The position numbers and the translations under genes were made by a program. The notes under the pieces were generated by a model. It saw nothing but the letters and a program-made list of their open reading frames with translations, was not told the DNA's origin and ran no database searches. From Collinsella aerofaciens (GTDB lineage: Bacteria; Actinomycetota; Coriobacteriia; Coriobacteriales; Coriobacteriaceae), in NCBI GenBank assembly GCA_008668235.1, contig RQCP01000059.1:26616-90615 (forward strand): 64,000 nt of DNA, given 5' to 3'. Positions 1-7,891 of the stretch are shown here, in pieces; within the stretch, counting starts at the first letter, position 1, and each line of letters starts with the position of its first letter.

Positions 1-326
1 TTGTCCGTTGCCCAATCGGCACCCGAGCACAGACCAACGGGAATGCCGTCACAGGCAAGCACGATCTCCTCGGGCACGTACACGCAGAACGAGCCCACGA
101 TTTTGGTGGCCTCGCCAGCCTCTTTCTTGTCGAGCATCTCCTTAATGCGGCCGCTATGGATGTTGGTGGCCACAAAGTCCAAGTAGGACGTGGACTTGGG
201 GCGGTTGTTCTGCGACAGGAACATGTCCCCGTACATCTGGCCCACGGCGCCCAGCAGCATATCGTGGTCGGCAAGATTCATGCCGAGGCTCTCCCACATC
301 GGATGGAAATCGAATTCTTCAGCCAT
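1..326 (-). CDS. 2-hydroxyacyl-CoA dehydratase-family protein, N-terminal part (cut by window edge)
   Basis: The minus strand is open from an ATG at 326 to the window edge (108 codons), preceded by a GAGAGGGG ribosome binding site. The visible part carries a motif like CVYVPEEIVLACDGIPVGLC, typical of the HgdB/FldB/BcrC-like (D-component) family, including the double-cubane-cluster reductases of anaerobes. These proteins bind iron-sulfur clusters through cysteines and perform radical reductions or dehydrations driven by an ATP-dependent activator. The cluster-binding C-terminal half lies outside the window, so dehydratase and reductase cannot be told apart. A possible promoter and a 22-codon leader ORF lie upstream. 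Confidence 0.75.
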   Translation of the reverse strand, partial: MAEEFDFHPMWESLGMNLADHDMLLGAVGQMYGDMFLSQNNRPKSTSYLDFVATNIHSGRIKEMLDKKEAGEATKIVGSFCVYVPEEIVLACDGIPVGLCSGADWATD

Positions 327-485
327 AACGGTTCCCCTCTCGAACCAAAAACGGATAACAGCGGTATCGATGCACGACGGACGGCGATTGCCCGACCGTG
401 CTCAAACCCGGAATTTTAGGGAACCTGCTTCGCGGTCGATTATTTAGTTGTGCGTCGTCTCTCCCGGAGCCGTAAACATACCTGC

Positions 486-554
486 TCATATGCGGCTCCG
501 AGCGATATATAGGGCACGCGCGGCAACGCGGCAAATGTATGTCGTCTGCGGCAT
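486..554 (-). CDS. possible 22-codon leader peptide
   Basis: A short ORF starts with ATG at 554 and stops with TGA at 486. AAGGAGG lies 8 nt before the start, one of the stronger ribosome binding sites in the window, and a promoter-like site would place transcription start roughly 20-25 nt upstream. The peptide is basic and Ala/Ile-rich (begins MPQTTYICRV, ends ARSRI). The stop codon falls inside the hairpin 465-500, so translation could influence folding of the leader of the downstream gene at 326. No similarity is recognised; whether it is translated is inferred only from the start signals. Confidence 0.4.
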   Translation of the reverse strand: MPQTTYICRVAARALYIARSRI

Positions 555-584
555 GTGCGCACCCTCCTTAACCAGTCGAGGTCA

Positions 585-613
585 ACTATATCAACGGTCA
601 TCGCCCCTGCGAA
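585..613 (-). promoter_or_regulatory. candidate promoter for the leader ORF and dehydratase-like gene
   Basis: On the minus strand TTCGCA (613-608) and TATAGT (590-585) are separated by exactly 17 bp. The implied start of transcription would give a leader of about 250 nt before the ATG at 326 and would include the 22-codon ORF. The -35 box is weak. Confidence 0.35.
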
Positions 614-709
614 CACCGTTGACATTCGTACGACAGCGTCGTGTGCCGTCGTTTAATAAATAATTATCTTAATTGATAAGAATTTGTCATTCCCCATTCG
701 GCGAACGGC

Positions 710-745
710 AAAAACAAAGCCGCCGAGGCTTATATCCCCGACGGC
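710..745 (-). terminator. intrinsic terminator of modABC
   Basis: On the minus strand a stem of about 10 bp (arms 745-736 and 728-719) is followed by a T-rich run (718-710). It lies 12 bp past the modC stop and ends the molybdate transport operon. Confidence 0.8.
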
Positions 746-756
746 ATTACCCGGCG

Positions 757-1827
757 CTATCGACAAACCAAATGGATCCTGCTGGCATCAAAATGCATGC
801 GCAGCGTCTCGCCTGCTTGTGGCAGCTCGTCGACAGGCATGCCCACTTTGTTGACCTTCCACTGCAGGCGCGTGGGCGCATCGGCCCGCGGCGCATCCAA
901 CAGCACCAGGCGCTCAAAGCGTGAATCGCTCACACGGGTCACGTGCAAATCGTAGCTGTTGCGACCCCGCTCAGCGCGATTGTCAACATGGAAGTAGCTC
1001 GCACGAATGCCCAGGTACGCCACGTCGTCGGGCACCTCGCGACCCACGTTAAAGGTCATGCCCCAGTCGAGAGCCTCAACTTCTTCGTCGCCGATCTTGC
1101 GCGCCCGGCTTGTGTTCTTGCAGCCCGTCAAGCGCAGCGCCGCCAGCGTCTGCGGACGGCGGACCACATCCTCGACGGAGCCGACCTCCTCAACATGCCC
1201 ATCGTGCATCACACAGATGCGCTCGCACAGGCGGCATGCCTCGTCAATATCGTGGCTCACGTACAGCACAGTGCGGCTGCACACATCGAACAGGTCGAGC
1301 ATATTCTGCTCGAGCGCGCTCTTAAGATAGGAATCGAGCGCGCTCATGGGCTCGTCGAACATAAAAATGCCCGGATGTGCCGCCACCATGCGAGCAAGCG
1401 CCACGCGCTGCTGCTGGCCGCCCGAGAGACGCGCGGGATAGCGGTCGGCAAAATCGGCCAGCCCAAAGATACCCAGGTAGCGCTCGGCAAGTTGTCTGCG
1501 CGCCGCGGCGTCGCCTGCACCCTCAACGCCGGCGCACACGTTATCGGCCACCGTCATATTAGGGAACAGCTGATAGTTTTGAAACATCAGGGCGCACTTG
1601 CGCTCCTGGGGCGACAGATTGATGCCCGCCACCGAGTCAAAGAAGGTTACGCCGTTGACGACGATCTTGCCCTCGTCGGGTGTCTCCACGCCGGCAATAC
1701 AGCGCAAGGTGCAGCTCTTGCCGCAACCGGAGGCGCCGAGCAGCGCCACACGCTCCTCGCCGGCATCGAGCTGCATGTCGAGCACAAACCCGGGATAACG
1801 TTTCTTAATATCCAGAACAAGCGACAT
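757..1827 (-). CDS. modC: molybdate ABC transporter ATP-binding protein
   Basis: This 356-residue protein is the ATPase that powers molybdate import through ModB. Walker A is GASGCGKS (residues 31-38), the signature is LSGGQQQR, Walker B is IFMFDEP, and the H-loop histidine lies in YVSHDIDEA. After about residue 230 comes a C-terminal region in the place of the molybdate-binding TOBE/MOP domain, but it resembles that domain only loosely. The ATG at 1827 lies 3 bp past the modB stop, so the two are translationally coupled. Assignment as molybdate rather than sulfate or tungstate importer rests on the adjacent modA and modB and the nearby moeA and mog. Confidence 0.85.
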   Translation of the reverse strand: MSLVLDIKKRYPGFVLDMQLDAGEERVALLGASGCGKSCTLRCIAGVETPDEGKIVVNGVTFFDSVAGINLSPQERKCALMFQNYQLFPNMTVADNVCAGVEGAGDAAARRQLAERYLGIFGLADFADRYPARLSGGQQQRVALARMVAAHPGIFMFDEPMSALDSYLKSALEQNMLDLFDVCSRTVLYVSHDIDEACRLCERICVMHDGHVEEVGSVEDVVRRPQTLAALRLTGCKNTSRARKIGDEEVEALDWGMTFNVGREVPDDVAYLGIRASYFHVDNRAERGRNSYDLHVTRVSDSRFERLVLLDAPRADAPTRLQWKVNKVGMPVDELPQAGETLRMHFDASRIHLVCR

Positions 1828-1830
1828 GGC

Positions 1831-3273
1831 TTATCGACCTCCCTTTGCGACCGTGTCATCGCGCATAAGCTCGGCCAATGCCTCGCGATCGATACGCAGC
1901 GCATCGCCGCCGACTGGGTCGAGCGAATCGGTCTGGCCGCCCAGCTGCTTGGCCTGCTTGCGCTCCGCACGGGAAAGGCCCCGTTCGCGATACTTTTGCG
2001 AATGCGCCGTGTACATGTTGATGAACAGGATGACCAGGAAGCTGAACGCTATTACGACCACGACCCAAAAGAGGGCCACCGAGGTGTTGCCGCCCATCCA
2101 CTCAAAGTAGATGGCGATGGGGATGGTCTGGGTAATGCCGGCGTAGTTGCCCGCAAAGAACAGGGTGCAGCCAAACTCGCCCATAGCACGCGCGAAGGCG
2201 AGCACCGTGCCGGCGGCGATGGAGGGCCAGCCGAGCGGCATCATAAGCTTGGTAAAGATGCGACGCTCGGACCAGCCCAGCGTGCGCGCCGCATCGAGCA
2301 TCTGCGTGTCGAGGCTCTCGAAGGCTCCGAGCGCCGTGCGGTAGACCAGCGGAAACGACACAACGACGGCCGAAATGACCGCCGCAGGCCAGGTAAAGAC
2401 AATCGAGATGCCGTGCGCGATCAGCCACTGGCCCACCCCGGTCGAGCGGCCAAACAACATGAGGAGCAGAAAGCCGCAGACCGTGGGCGGCAGCACCATA
2501 GGAATCGTAAAGACCGAATCGAGCAGGCCCTTGATGCGACTCGAGGTACCCATAGTCTTCCACGCGGCAAACAGGCCCAGCGCAAAGGAGATCAGCAGGG
2601 CAAGGCCGCTCGTTTTAATGGACACCCAAAACGGGCGATAGTCGATGTCGCCCAAAAAGGAGGCCAGAGAGGCCAAGGGCCCCTGCTCATCCCGCAACAC
2701 GACAGACGATGCTTCTACCATTCGAGCGCTATCAAGCCAACGCGCGCCGCCCTTGGCATCACCCGAGGCCGATGCAATCACCACATAGCGGTCCCCATCC
2801 GCACCACGCACATCAAAGCCATAGGTATACCCGCCGGCATCAAACGTTGTTTCCGCCGTAACATACCAAGGAAGATCAACGTCCCCTAGCTGCGCACCTC
2901 CCATGGAGTTTGCGCTGTCGAGCTCACAGACGAGGGCCTTGAGACCCGATACGCACTCGTTGTCCTGCGGATCCAATCCATACTTCTCGACCGCCTTGGG
3001 CGATATCCACACCACAACGCGATCGGCAGCAGGCGCCACTACAAGGTCCACGTCCTCGTCAACGGGAAACCGGTAGCCCTCAGGCTGGCCCTCCATGGCA
3101 CGAGCAGTCCCCTTGGCCAACCGCTCAAAACCCTCGATCCCATAGGAAAGCCCATGAGTGGTCGCGGCAACCTGGGCCCCGTCCTCAGCGTCCCCAGCAA
3201 ACGCAAATCCCGGCACCCAGCAAAGCGCGAAGGTCAAAGCACAGGCGACAAGCATGCGGAATCTATTAAGCAC
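1831..3273 (-). CDS. modB: molybdate ABC transporter permease with extra N-terminal extracytoplasmic domain
   Basis: The C-terminal half (from about residue 217 of 480) is a ModB/CysT-type permease with several membrane helices and an EAA loop (DAARTLGWSERRIFTKLMMP). A typical ModB has about 220-260 residues; this one has about 200 more in front. A signal peptide-like start (VLNRFR, then a hydrophobic stretch ending AFA at residue 26) leads into an extracytoplasmic segment of unknown fold (about 27-210). The GTG at 3273 is chosen because GGAG lies 6 nt upstream and it gives a sensible signal peptide; an open frame extends further to a GTG at 3342 that touches the modA stop. A charged cytoplasmic tail follows the last helix. 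Confidence 0.85.
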   Translation of the reverse strand: MLNRFRMLVACALTFALCWVPGFAFAGDAEDGAQVAATTHGLSYGIEGFERLAKGTARAMEGQPEGYRFPVDEDVDLVVAPAADRVVVWISPKAVEKYGLDPQDNECVSGLKALVCELDSANSMGGAQLGDVDLPWYVTAETTFDAGGYTYGFDVRGADGDRYVVIASASGDAKGGARWLDSARMVEASSVVLRDEQGPLASLASFLGDIDYRPFWVSIKTSGLALLISFALGLFAAWKTMGTSSRIKGLLDSVFTIPMVLPPTVCGFLLLMLFGRSTGVGQWLIAHGISIVFTWPAAVISAVVVSFPLVYRTALGAFESLDTQMLDAARTLGWSERRIFTKLMMPLGWPSIAAGTVLAFARAMGEFGCTLFFAGNYAGITQTIPIAIYFEWMGGNTSVALFWVVVVIAFSFLVILFINMYTAHSQKYRERGLSRAERKQAKQLGGQTDSLDPVGGDALRIDREALAELMRDDTVAKGGR

Positions 3274-3341
3274 GAAAAGCTCCAAGCGAATACAAGGACG
3301 GAGTGAAACACAAAACGATGGAATTATCGCGCCAAGCCGCA

Positions 3342-4217
3342 CTACTCGGAAAGCTCAAAGCCGTACTTAGCCCAAATCTTCTGAGCCTTCTTGTTGGTCA
3401 GGCAGAAGTCGATGAACGCCTTGGCCTCGTCGGCGTGCTCGGAGCTCTCGGCAACGGCACCCGGGTACACAATGGGCTTGTGCGAATCCTCGGGGCACAC
3501 GAAGGCCTCCTCGATGCCGTCGTAGCGGAAGATATCGGAGCTGTAGACAAAACCGGCTACGCAGTCGCCTGTGGACACATAGGCGGCAGCGGTACCGACC
3601 TTGTCGGCCAGCGCTACCTTGTCGGCGATCTCGGGAGCATACTCGCCGTCGTCGCCCTCGGTGCCGGTGTAGAGGCCTACGGAAGCCAACGCCTGGTTGG
3701 CGTACTTGCCGGCGGGGACGGTCTTGGCGTCGCCAATGGCGATCTTGCCGTCCAGATTCGCGACGTCGGCGATGGCCTCGATCTTGGTGTCGGAGCCCTC
3801 AGCACGAATGATCACGAGGTCGTTGACGAACATATCCTCACGCGTGTCGGCATCGACGAGCTCAGCGACCTCGGCGTCGTCCATGGTGCCCTTGGAAGCG
3901 GTGATGAGCACATCGACCGTGGCGCCGGCGCGCATCTGCTCGACGAGGTCGCCGGAGGCCTTAAACTGCGTGTCGGCAAAGGTGGTGCCGGTCTGGTCGG
4001 TGTAGAGCTCTTGGACCTCGGGCAGGGCCTTCTCGAGCGAGTTAGCGGCAAAGACCTGCAGCTCGACAGCCTTCTTCTTAGAGGAAGACTTGACGGAGCC
4101 GGCATCGGATCCGGCCGGCTCGGACGTCTTGTTGCCCGAGCAGCCGGCAAGGCCAAGGCCGGCGGCAGCGGCAGCAGAAAGCGAGACAAAACCGCGGCGT
4201 GAAACCATATCGAACAT
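3342..4217 (-). CDS. modA: molybdate-binding lipoprotein
   Basis: This 291-residue protein is the extracytoplasmic receptor that delivers molybdate or tungstate to ModB. Its N-terminus combines an Arg-Arg pair (SRRGF, residues 6-10) with a hydrophobic segment and the lipobox LAGC (23-26), suggesting a Tat-like lipoprotein signal. The body matches ModA proteins (VFAANSLEKALPEV, then GDAKTVPAGKYANQALA, which is characteristic). The ATG at 4217 is preferred over a TTG at 4223 because GAAAGGG lies 6 nt upstream. It is the first gene of modABC, and an inverted-repeat operator candidate lies about 100 bp upstream. Confidence 0.9.
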   Translation of the reverse strand: MFDMVSRRGFVSLSAAAAAGLGLAGCSGNKTSEPAGSDAGSVKSSSKKKAVELQVFAANSLEKALPEVQELYTDQTGTTFADTQFKASGDLVEQMRAGATVDVLITASKGTMDDAEVAELVDADTREDMFVNDLVIIRAEGSDTKIEAIADVANLDGKIAIGDAKTVPAGKYANQALASVGLYTGTEGDDGEYAPEIADKVALADKVGTAAAYVSTGDCVAGFVYSSDIFRYDGIEEAFVCPEDSHKPIVYPGAVAESSEHADEAKAFIDFCLTNKKAQKIWAKYGFELSE

Positions 4218-4312
4218 ATTCAACCCTTTCGAACGCTATGCCCGGGCACCCCGCCGCAGGCTTTATTCTGTTACTAGATTATACTTCCGCTCGAATAATG
4301 ATAATGAGAAAT

Positions 4313-4330
4313 TATTCTCGCTAGAGAATA
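4313..4330. promoter_or_regulatory. candidate operator upstream of modA
   Basis: TATTCTCGCTAGAGAATA is a perfect 7-4-7 inverted repeat in an AT-rich stretch between the mog terminator and modA. A second, overlapping pair (GAATAAT at 4293 and ATTATTC at 4311) lies beside it. It does not match the ModE site as I know it. The regulator is unknown; the location suggests control of molybdate uptake. Confidence 0.4.
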
Positions 4331-4370
4331 TAGTTTCGAGTTGCCGTGCACCTCGGCGTCGCTTCGGCGG

Positions 4371-4407
4371 AAAACAAAGGCGGAGCAGCCGTTCAGGTCG
4401 CCCCGCC
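4371..4407 (-). terminator. terminator after mog
   Basis: A minus-strand stem of 8 bp (GGCGGGGC with GCTCCGCC) is followed by TTTGTTTT. It separates moeA-mog from modABC, so the two units probably have separate promoters. Confidence 0.75.
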
Positions 4408-4420
4408 GCAGGTAAACCGC

Positions 4421-4900
4421 TTATTTGGTATGTCCGCCGCCCGCCGTCATTTGGGCCGCATGCTCCAGCTGATCGCTCACGGCCTCCCAGCTTTCGCGGG
4501 CCGCTTTCGTGGATCCCGGAAAGTTGATGACAAGCGTATGCCCACGCTGCATGCACACGGCGCGCGAGAGCATAGCGCGGCGCGTCTTGGTCATGGAGTA
4601 CGCGCGGATTGCCTCTGCAATACCCGGCACATCGCGGTCGCAGACGGCACGCGTCGCCTCGGGCGTCACGTCGCGCATCGAAAGTCCCGTGCCGCCACAG
4701 GTGAGCACGACATTGGCGTGGCACTCATCGGCAGCTTCCACAATGGCATCACCGATCTCGCTGGCGTCGTCGCGCACGACCACATGTGAGACGACCGTCC
4801 AGCCCTGTGCCTCGATAAGTTCCTCGAGTGCGGCTCCAGCCTCGTCCTGAGCAAGATCGCGCGTATCCGAGCACGTCACGATCGAAATCTTCAACTCCAT
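4421..4900 (-). CDS. mog: molybdopterin adenylyltransferase / MoaB-Mog family
   Basis: This 159-residue protein belongs to the MogA/MoaB family, which adenylylates molybdopterin before MoeA inserts molybdate. Motifs are VTCSDTRD near the N-terminus, LTCGGTGLSMRDVTPEA (the conserved GGTG loop with TPE) and INFPGS near the C-terminus. The start is the ATG at 4900 because AGGAGG lies 6 nt upstream and overlaps the moeA stop; a longer in-frame reading to 4993 would lie within moeA. The family also contains MoaB proteins, so the exact name is less certain than the pathway. Confidence 0.88.
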   Translation of the reverse strand: MELKISIVTCSDTRDLAQDEAGAALEELIEAQGWTVVSHVVVRDDASEIGDAIVEAADECHANVVLTCGGTGLSMRDVTPEATRAVCDRDVPGIAEAIRAYSMTKTRRAMLSRAVCMQRGHTLVINFPGSTKAARESWEAVSDQLEHAAQMTAGGGHTK

Positions 4901-4910
4901 AGTCTTCCTC

Positions 4911-6173
4911 CTACAACACCGTGCCCTCGGGCAGGTCGACACGCACGACATCCACGACGTCGCCAGCCTTGAGCTCGCACGGTCCTTCGTCAATACGCAG
5001 CAGGCAGTTGGACCGCTGCATCGTGCCGAGCAGCGCCGAATTCTGCGTCTTGGCCTCGGTCACCAACAGCTCACTGGTCTCGGGGTCGCGCAAAACCGTG
5101 GCGCGATCGAAGAAGCGTCGGTCCTGGCGCTTTTTCACGCCGTGCGTGAGCGTCGCCTGCTGCACGGGACGCACGCCCTCGGCAAAGCCGCGCATCTTGC
5201 GAATCGCCGGACGGGCAAGCATCTCAAAGCCCACATACGCCGCGGCCGGATTGCCTGAAAGCCCTAGGTACGGCTTGCCCCCGAGCAAGCCAAACGTGAT
5301 GGCCTTGCCCGGACGCATCGAGATGCGATCGAACAGCACCACGCCCTCGCGCCGGACGAGCGCCGTCACGTAGTCGTAATCGCCCGCCGAGGCGCCGCCG
5401 CTCGTAATGACAAAATCGCACTCTCGCGTGGCGCGATGCACCAGCTCGCCAATCGCCCGCTCATCGTCGGGCGCAATACCGTAGAACACGGGCTCGGCGC
5501 CGGCATCGAGCGCCTCGGCCATCAGCGCCGAGGAGTTGGAATCGCGAATCTGACCGCGCGCCGGTACCTTACTCGGTGCGACCAGTTCCGTGCCCAGCGA
5601 GATGATGCCCACACGTGGGGCGGCGTGCACCTTCACGCTCGCGTATCCGGCGCTTGCCAGCAAGCCGGCGCCCGCCGGAGTCACAACCTCGCCAGCACGC
5701 ATCACGACTTCGCCGGCATGGGCCTCCTCGGCGGCAGAGCGAACGTTCTCCCCCACCTTGGCCGGCGCCGAAAACCTCACACGCGAGCCCTCGTTGCCGT
5801 CACCGTCGAGCACATCGACGATCTCGTACTTCACCACGGCATCGGCACCTTCGGGTACCGGCGCGCCCGTCATGATGCGGACCGTCTCGCCCGCGCCGAT
5901 TGCGCCCTCAAACACATGGCCCGCGGCCTCGTGTCCGATAACGTCGAGCGTCACCGGCGCCTCGCCAGATGCCTGCGCCAAGTCCGCCGAGCACACGGCA
6001 TATCCGTCCATAGCACTGTTGGCAAACGGCGAGATGTCGATGTCGGCCACCGCGTCCTCGGCCAAGGGAAGACCGGTGGCCTGCCACACGGGAATCTCGA
6101 CGAGATCGGCCGGAGCAACGTGCGACAGAACAATCGACTGCGCGTCCTCCAGCGGAATGAGCTTCTCTGCCAT
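4911..6173 (-). CDS. moeA: molybdopterin molybdenumtransferase
   Basis: This 420-residue protein ligates molybdate to adenylylated molybdopterin, the last common step of molybdenum cofactor synthesis. The order follows MoeA: an N-terminal region with PFANSAMDGYAV, a middle MogA-like domain with ITSGGASAGDYD and SMRPGKAITFG, LSGNPAAAYV, and a C-terminal beta domain. The ATG at 6173 is chosen because AAGAGG lies 5 nt upstream; a GTG two codons earlier is less well placed. It forms a two-gene unit with mog. A TATACT box at 6236-6231 on the minus strand may be its -10 element. Confidence 0.93.
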   Translation of the reverse strand: MAEKLIPLEDAQSIVLSHVAPADLVEIPVWQATGLPLAEDAVADIDISPFANSAMDGYAVCSADLAQASGEAPVTLDVIGHEAAGHVFEGAIGAGETVRIMTGAPVPEGADAVVKYEIVDVLDGDGNEGSRVRFSAPAKVGENVRSAAEEAHAGEVVMRAGEVVTPAGAGLLASAGYASVKVHAAPRVGIISLGTELVAPSKVPARGQIRDSNSSALMAEALDAGAEPVFYGIAPDDERAIGELVHRATRECDFVITSGGASAGDYDYVTALVRREGVVLFDRISMRPGKAITFGLLGGKPYLGLSGNPAAAYVGFEMLARPAIRKMRGFAEGVRPVQQATLTHGVKKRQDRRFFDRATVLRDPETSELLVTEAKTQNSALLGTMQRSNCLLRIDEGPCELKAGDVVDVVRVDLPEGTVL

Positions 6174-6348
6174 ATGCACCTCTTAATGCCACGGCGCACA
6201 ACAGGGGCGCCGATTCTTTATGCTTGTCTCAGTATAATCCCCAGACGCACGACCGCGACTTGGCCTGTACCCGCAAATACACCTGTCGGCCGCAAGCCAC
6301 GAAACAGAATCGAAACCAACCCACCGGCTCGTCGCGTTTACCGCGTTT

Positions 6349-6354
6349 TATAAT
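6349..6354 (+). promoter_or_regulatory. -10 box of the CLC gene
   Basis: TATAAT lies 30 bp before the chosen start codon. No convincing -35 box is seen 17 bp upstream. It rules out a start at the TTG at 6357, which would lie right beside the promoter. I looked for the conserved core of a fluoride riboswitch in the leader and did not find it. Confidence 0.5.
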
Positions 6355-6383
6355 GCTTGCGTTGCAACCTAAAAGAGGAACGT

Positions 6384-7805
6384 ATGGCTCATAACGACAA
6401 ACCCGAAAGCGCAAACGAGGCGCAAGACCATCCCCAGCCGCTCGACGACGGCGGCTTTTTCTCCCTGAACGACGTCATCACGGCAGGCAGGCATCAACTT
6501 ACCCGCTCCGAGCATCTCTTGGCTGCCGACACGCGCCGCAACGCCCGCAACCTACTCGCGAGCGCCAAGTTGCTCGTACTCGTCGTCATCGTCTCGCTTG
6601 CCATGGGCGTTGCCGCTTGGGCGTTTTTGGCCTCGCTGAATATCGCGACCGACTATCGCGAGCACCATGCGTGGATTTACGCGCTTCTTCCCGTTGTGGG
6701 CGTTGCCACCGCATGGGTGTACAAAAACCACGGTCTTGCCGCCAAACGCGGTAACAACCTGGTCATCGACTCCGCTCTGGGCACCCGCCTCATCCATATG
6801 CGCATGGCCGTCCTCACCTTCGTCTGCTCCACGCTCACGCATCTAACGGGCGGATCGGCCGGTCGCGAGGGAGCTGCGGTGCAGATTGGCGGCACCATCG
6901 CCAGCAACATCTCGAGCCTCGCCCACCTCAAAAAGCATGACCACCACGACCTCATGCTCGCCGGAATCTCGTCGGCCTTTGGCGCCGTATTCGGCTCGCC
7001 CCTTGCCGGAGCTTTCTTTGGCATGGAGATGTGCTTTATCGGCAAGATCGACTACACCGCGGGCATCTACTGCCTGGTCGCGTCGTTTACCGGCTACTTT
7101 ACATCACTCGCCCTGGGTACCGAGTACGAAGTGAATGTCATCGCCAGTGTTCCCGCCATGTCGCCCAAAACGGTCGTCATCGTTGTTATCAGCGCCATTA
7201 TCTTCGGTCTGACGGCACGCCTCTTTGCCTGGTCGGTTCGAACCGTCAAGAGCCTGTACGGTCGCTTTATCACCAATTACCTCGTTCGCGCACTTATAGG
7301 CGCACTCGTGGTTTTGGCCGCCTATACCCTCCTCGACGCCTGGGACTACGCTGGCCTTTCCACGTGGCTTTCCGGCGCCGGATTTGCAGGCAACACCACC
7401 CTAGCGGACGCAGCCATCAAGTTGGTCGTCACAGCGCTTACCCTGGGCGCGGGCTTCCAAGGCGGCGAGGTCACGCCCCTGTTTGGCATCGGTGCGGCAC
7501 TCGGTGGCTGGATCGGTTGCCTTACCGGGCTCGACCCCAGTTTTCTGGCGGCTCTCGGCATGCTCGGCGTGTTCTGCGCCGGCCTCAACGTACCCATCAC
7601 CACCTGCATGATGGCCATCGACCTGTTCCACGGCACAGCCGCCGGGTTCTTTGTCATCGTGGCCTTTATCAGCTACCTAACCGGCGGACACCGCGGCGTG
7701 TACCCCGCCCAGCGCATCATCTCACCCAAGCGCCGTTCGCTTATTGTGGATGAGGGCGGTACGGTAGCGGATGCTATCGAGCGCCACAACGACCTGATAG
7801 AGTAG
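6384..7805 (+). CDS. CLC-family antiporter, probably the fluoride-exporting (CLC-F) type
   Basis: This 473-residue membrane protein has a cytoplasmic N-terminus of about 60 residues and then the CLC core. Family motifs are GGSAGREGAAVQIG (gating Glu162), GAVFGSPLAGAFFGMEM and GFQGGEVTPLFGIGAALG. The usual anion-binding GSGIP is replaced by GNNLV (residues 123-127), and GREG is followed by AAV rather than P. As I recall the family, these are marks of the fluoride/proton antiporters that protect bacteria from fluoride. No CBS domains follow. The ATG at 6384 has GAGG 5 nt upstream. Chloride transport cannot be excluded without an alignment. Confidence 0.8.
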   Translation: MAHNDKPESANEAQDHPQPLDDGGFFSLNDVITAGRHQLTRSEHLLAADTRRNARNLLASAKLLVLVVIVSLAMGVAAWAFLASLNIATDYREHHAWIYALLPVVGVATAWVYKNHGLAAKRGNNLVIDSALGTRLIHMRMAVLTFVCSTLTHLTGGSAGREGAAVQIGGTIASNISSLAHLKKHDHHDLMLAGISSAFGAVFGSPLAGAFFGMEMCFIGKIDYTAGIYCLVASFTGYFTSLALGTEYEVNVIASVPAMSPKTVVIVVISAIIFGLTARLFAWSVRTVKSLYGRFITNYLVRALIGALVVLAAYTLLDAWDYAGLSTWLSGAGFAGNTTLADAAIKLVVTALTLGAGFQGGEVTPLFGIGAALGGWIGCLTGLDPSFLAALGMLGVFCAGLNVPITTCMMAIDLFHGTAAGFFVIVAFISYLTGGHRGVYPAQRIISPKRRSLIVDEGGTVADAIERHNDLIE

Positions 7806-7891
7806 ATGTAATAATCGCCGTGCAGCCACAATCGGGGGCAATTCGACCTGAGCGCGACCGCACTGCCATGTCACACGCCGGGAGTCGCCCC

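Larger units (their letters stand above)
327..709. other. intergenic region with leader elements and no long gene
   Basis: This stretch of about 380 bp separates the dehydratase-like gene from the modC terminator. It contains a promoter-like site (585-613), a 22-codon ORF with a strong ribosome binding site (486-554), and a hairpin with arms CGGAGCCG and CGGCTCCG (465-500). It also holds an AT-rich inverted repeat TTATC-6-GATAA at 664-679, possibly an operator. I do not recognise a known riboswitch class here. Confidence 0.5.

Noticed and set aside
943..2889. Long plus-strand open frame opposite modC and modB
   Set aside because: It is the antisense of two well-supported ABC transporter genes, is rich in His, Arg and Gln, has no ribosome binding site and resembles no family.
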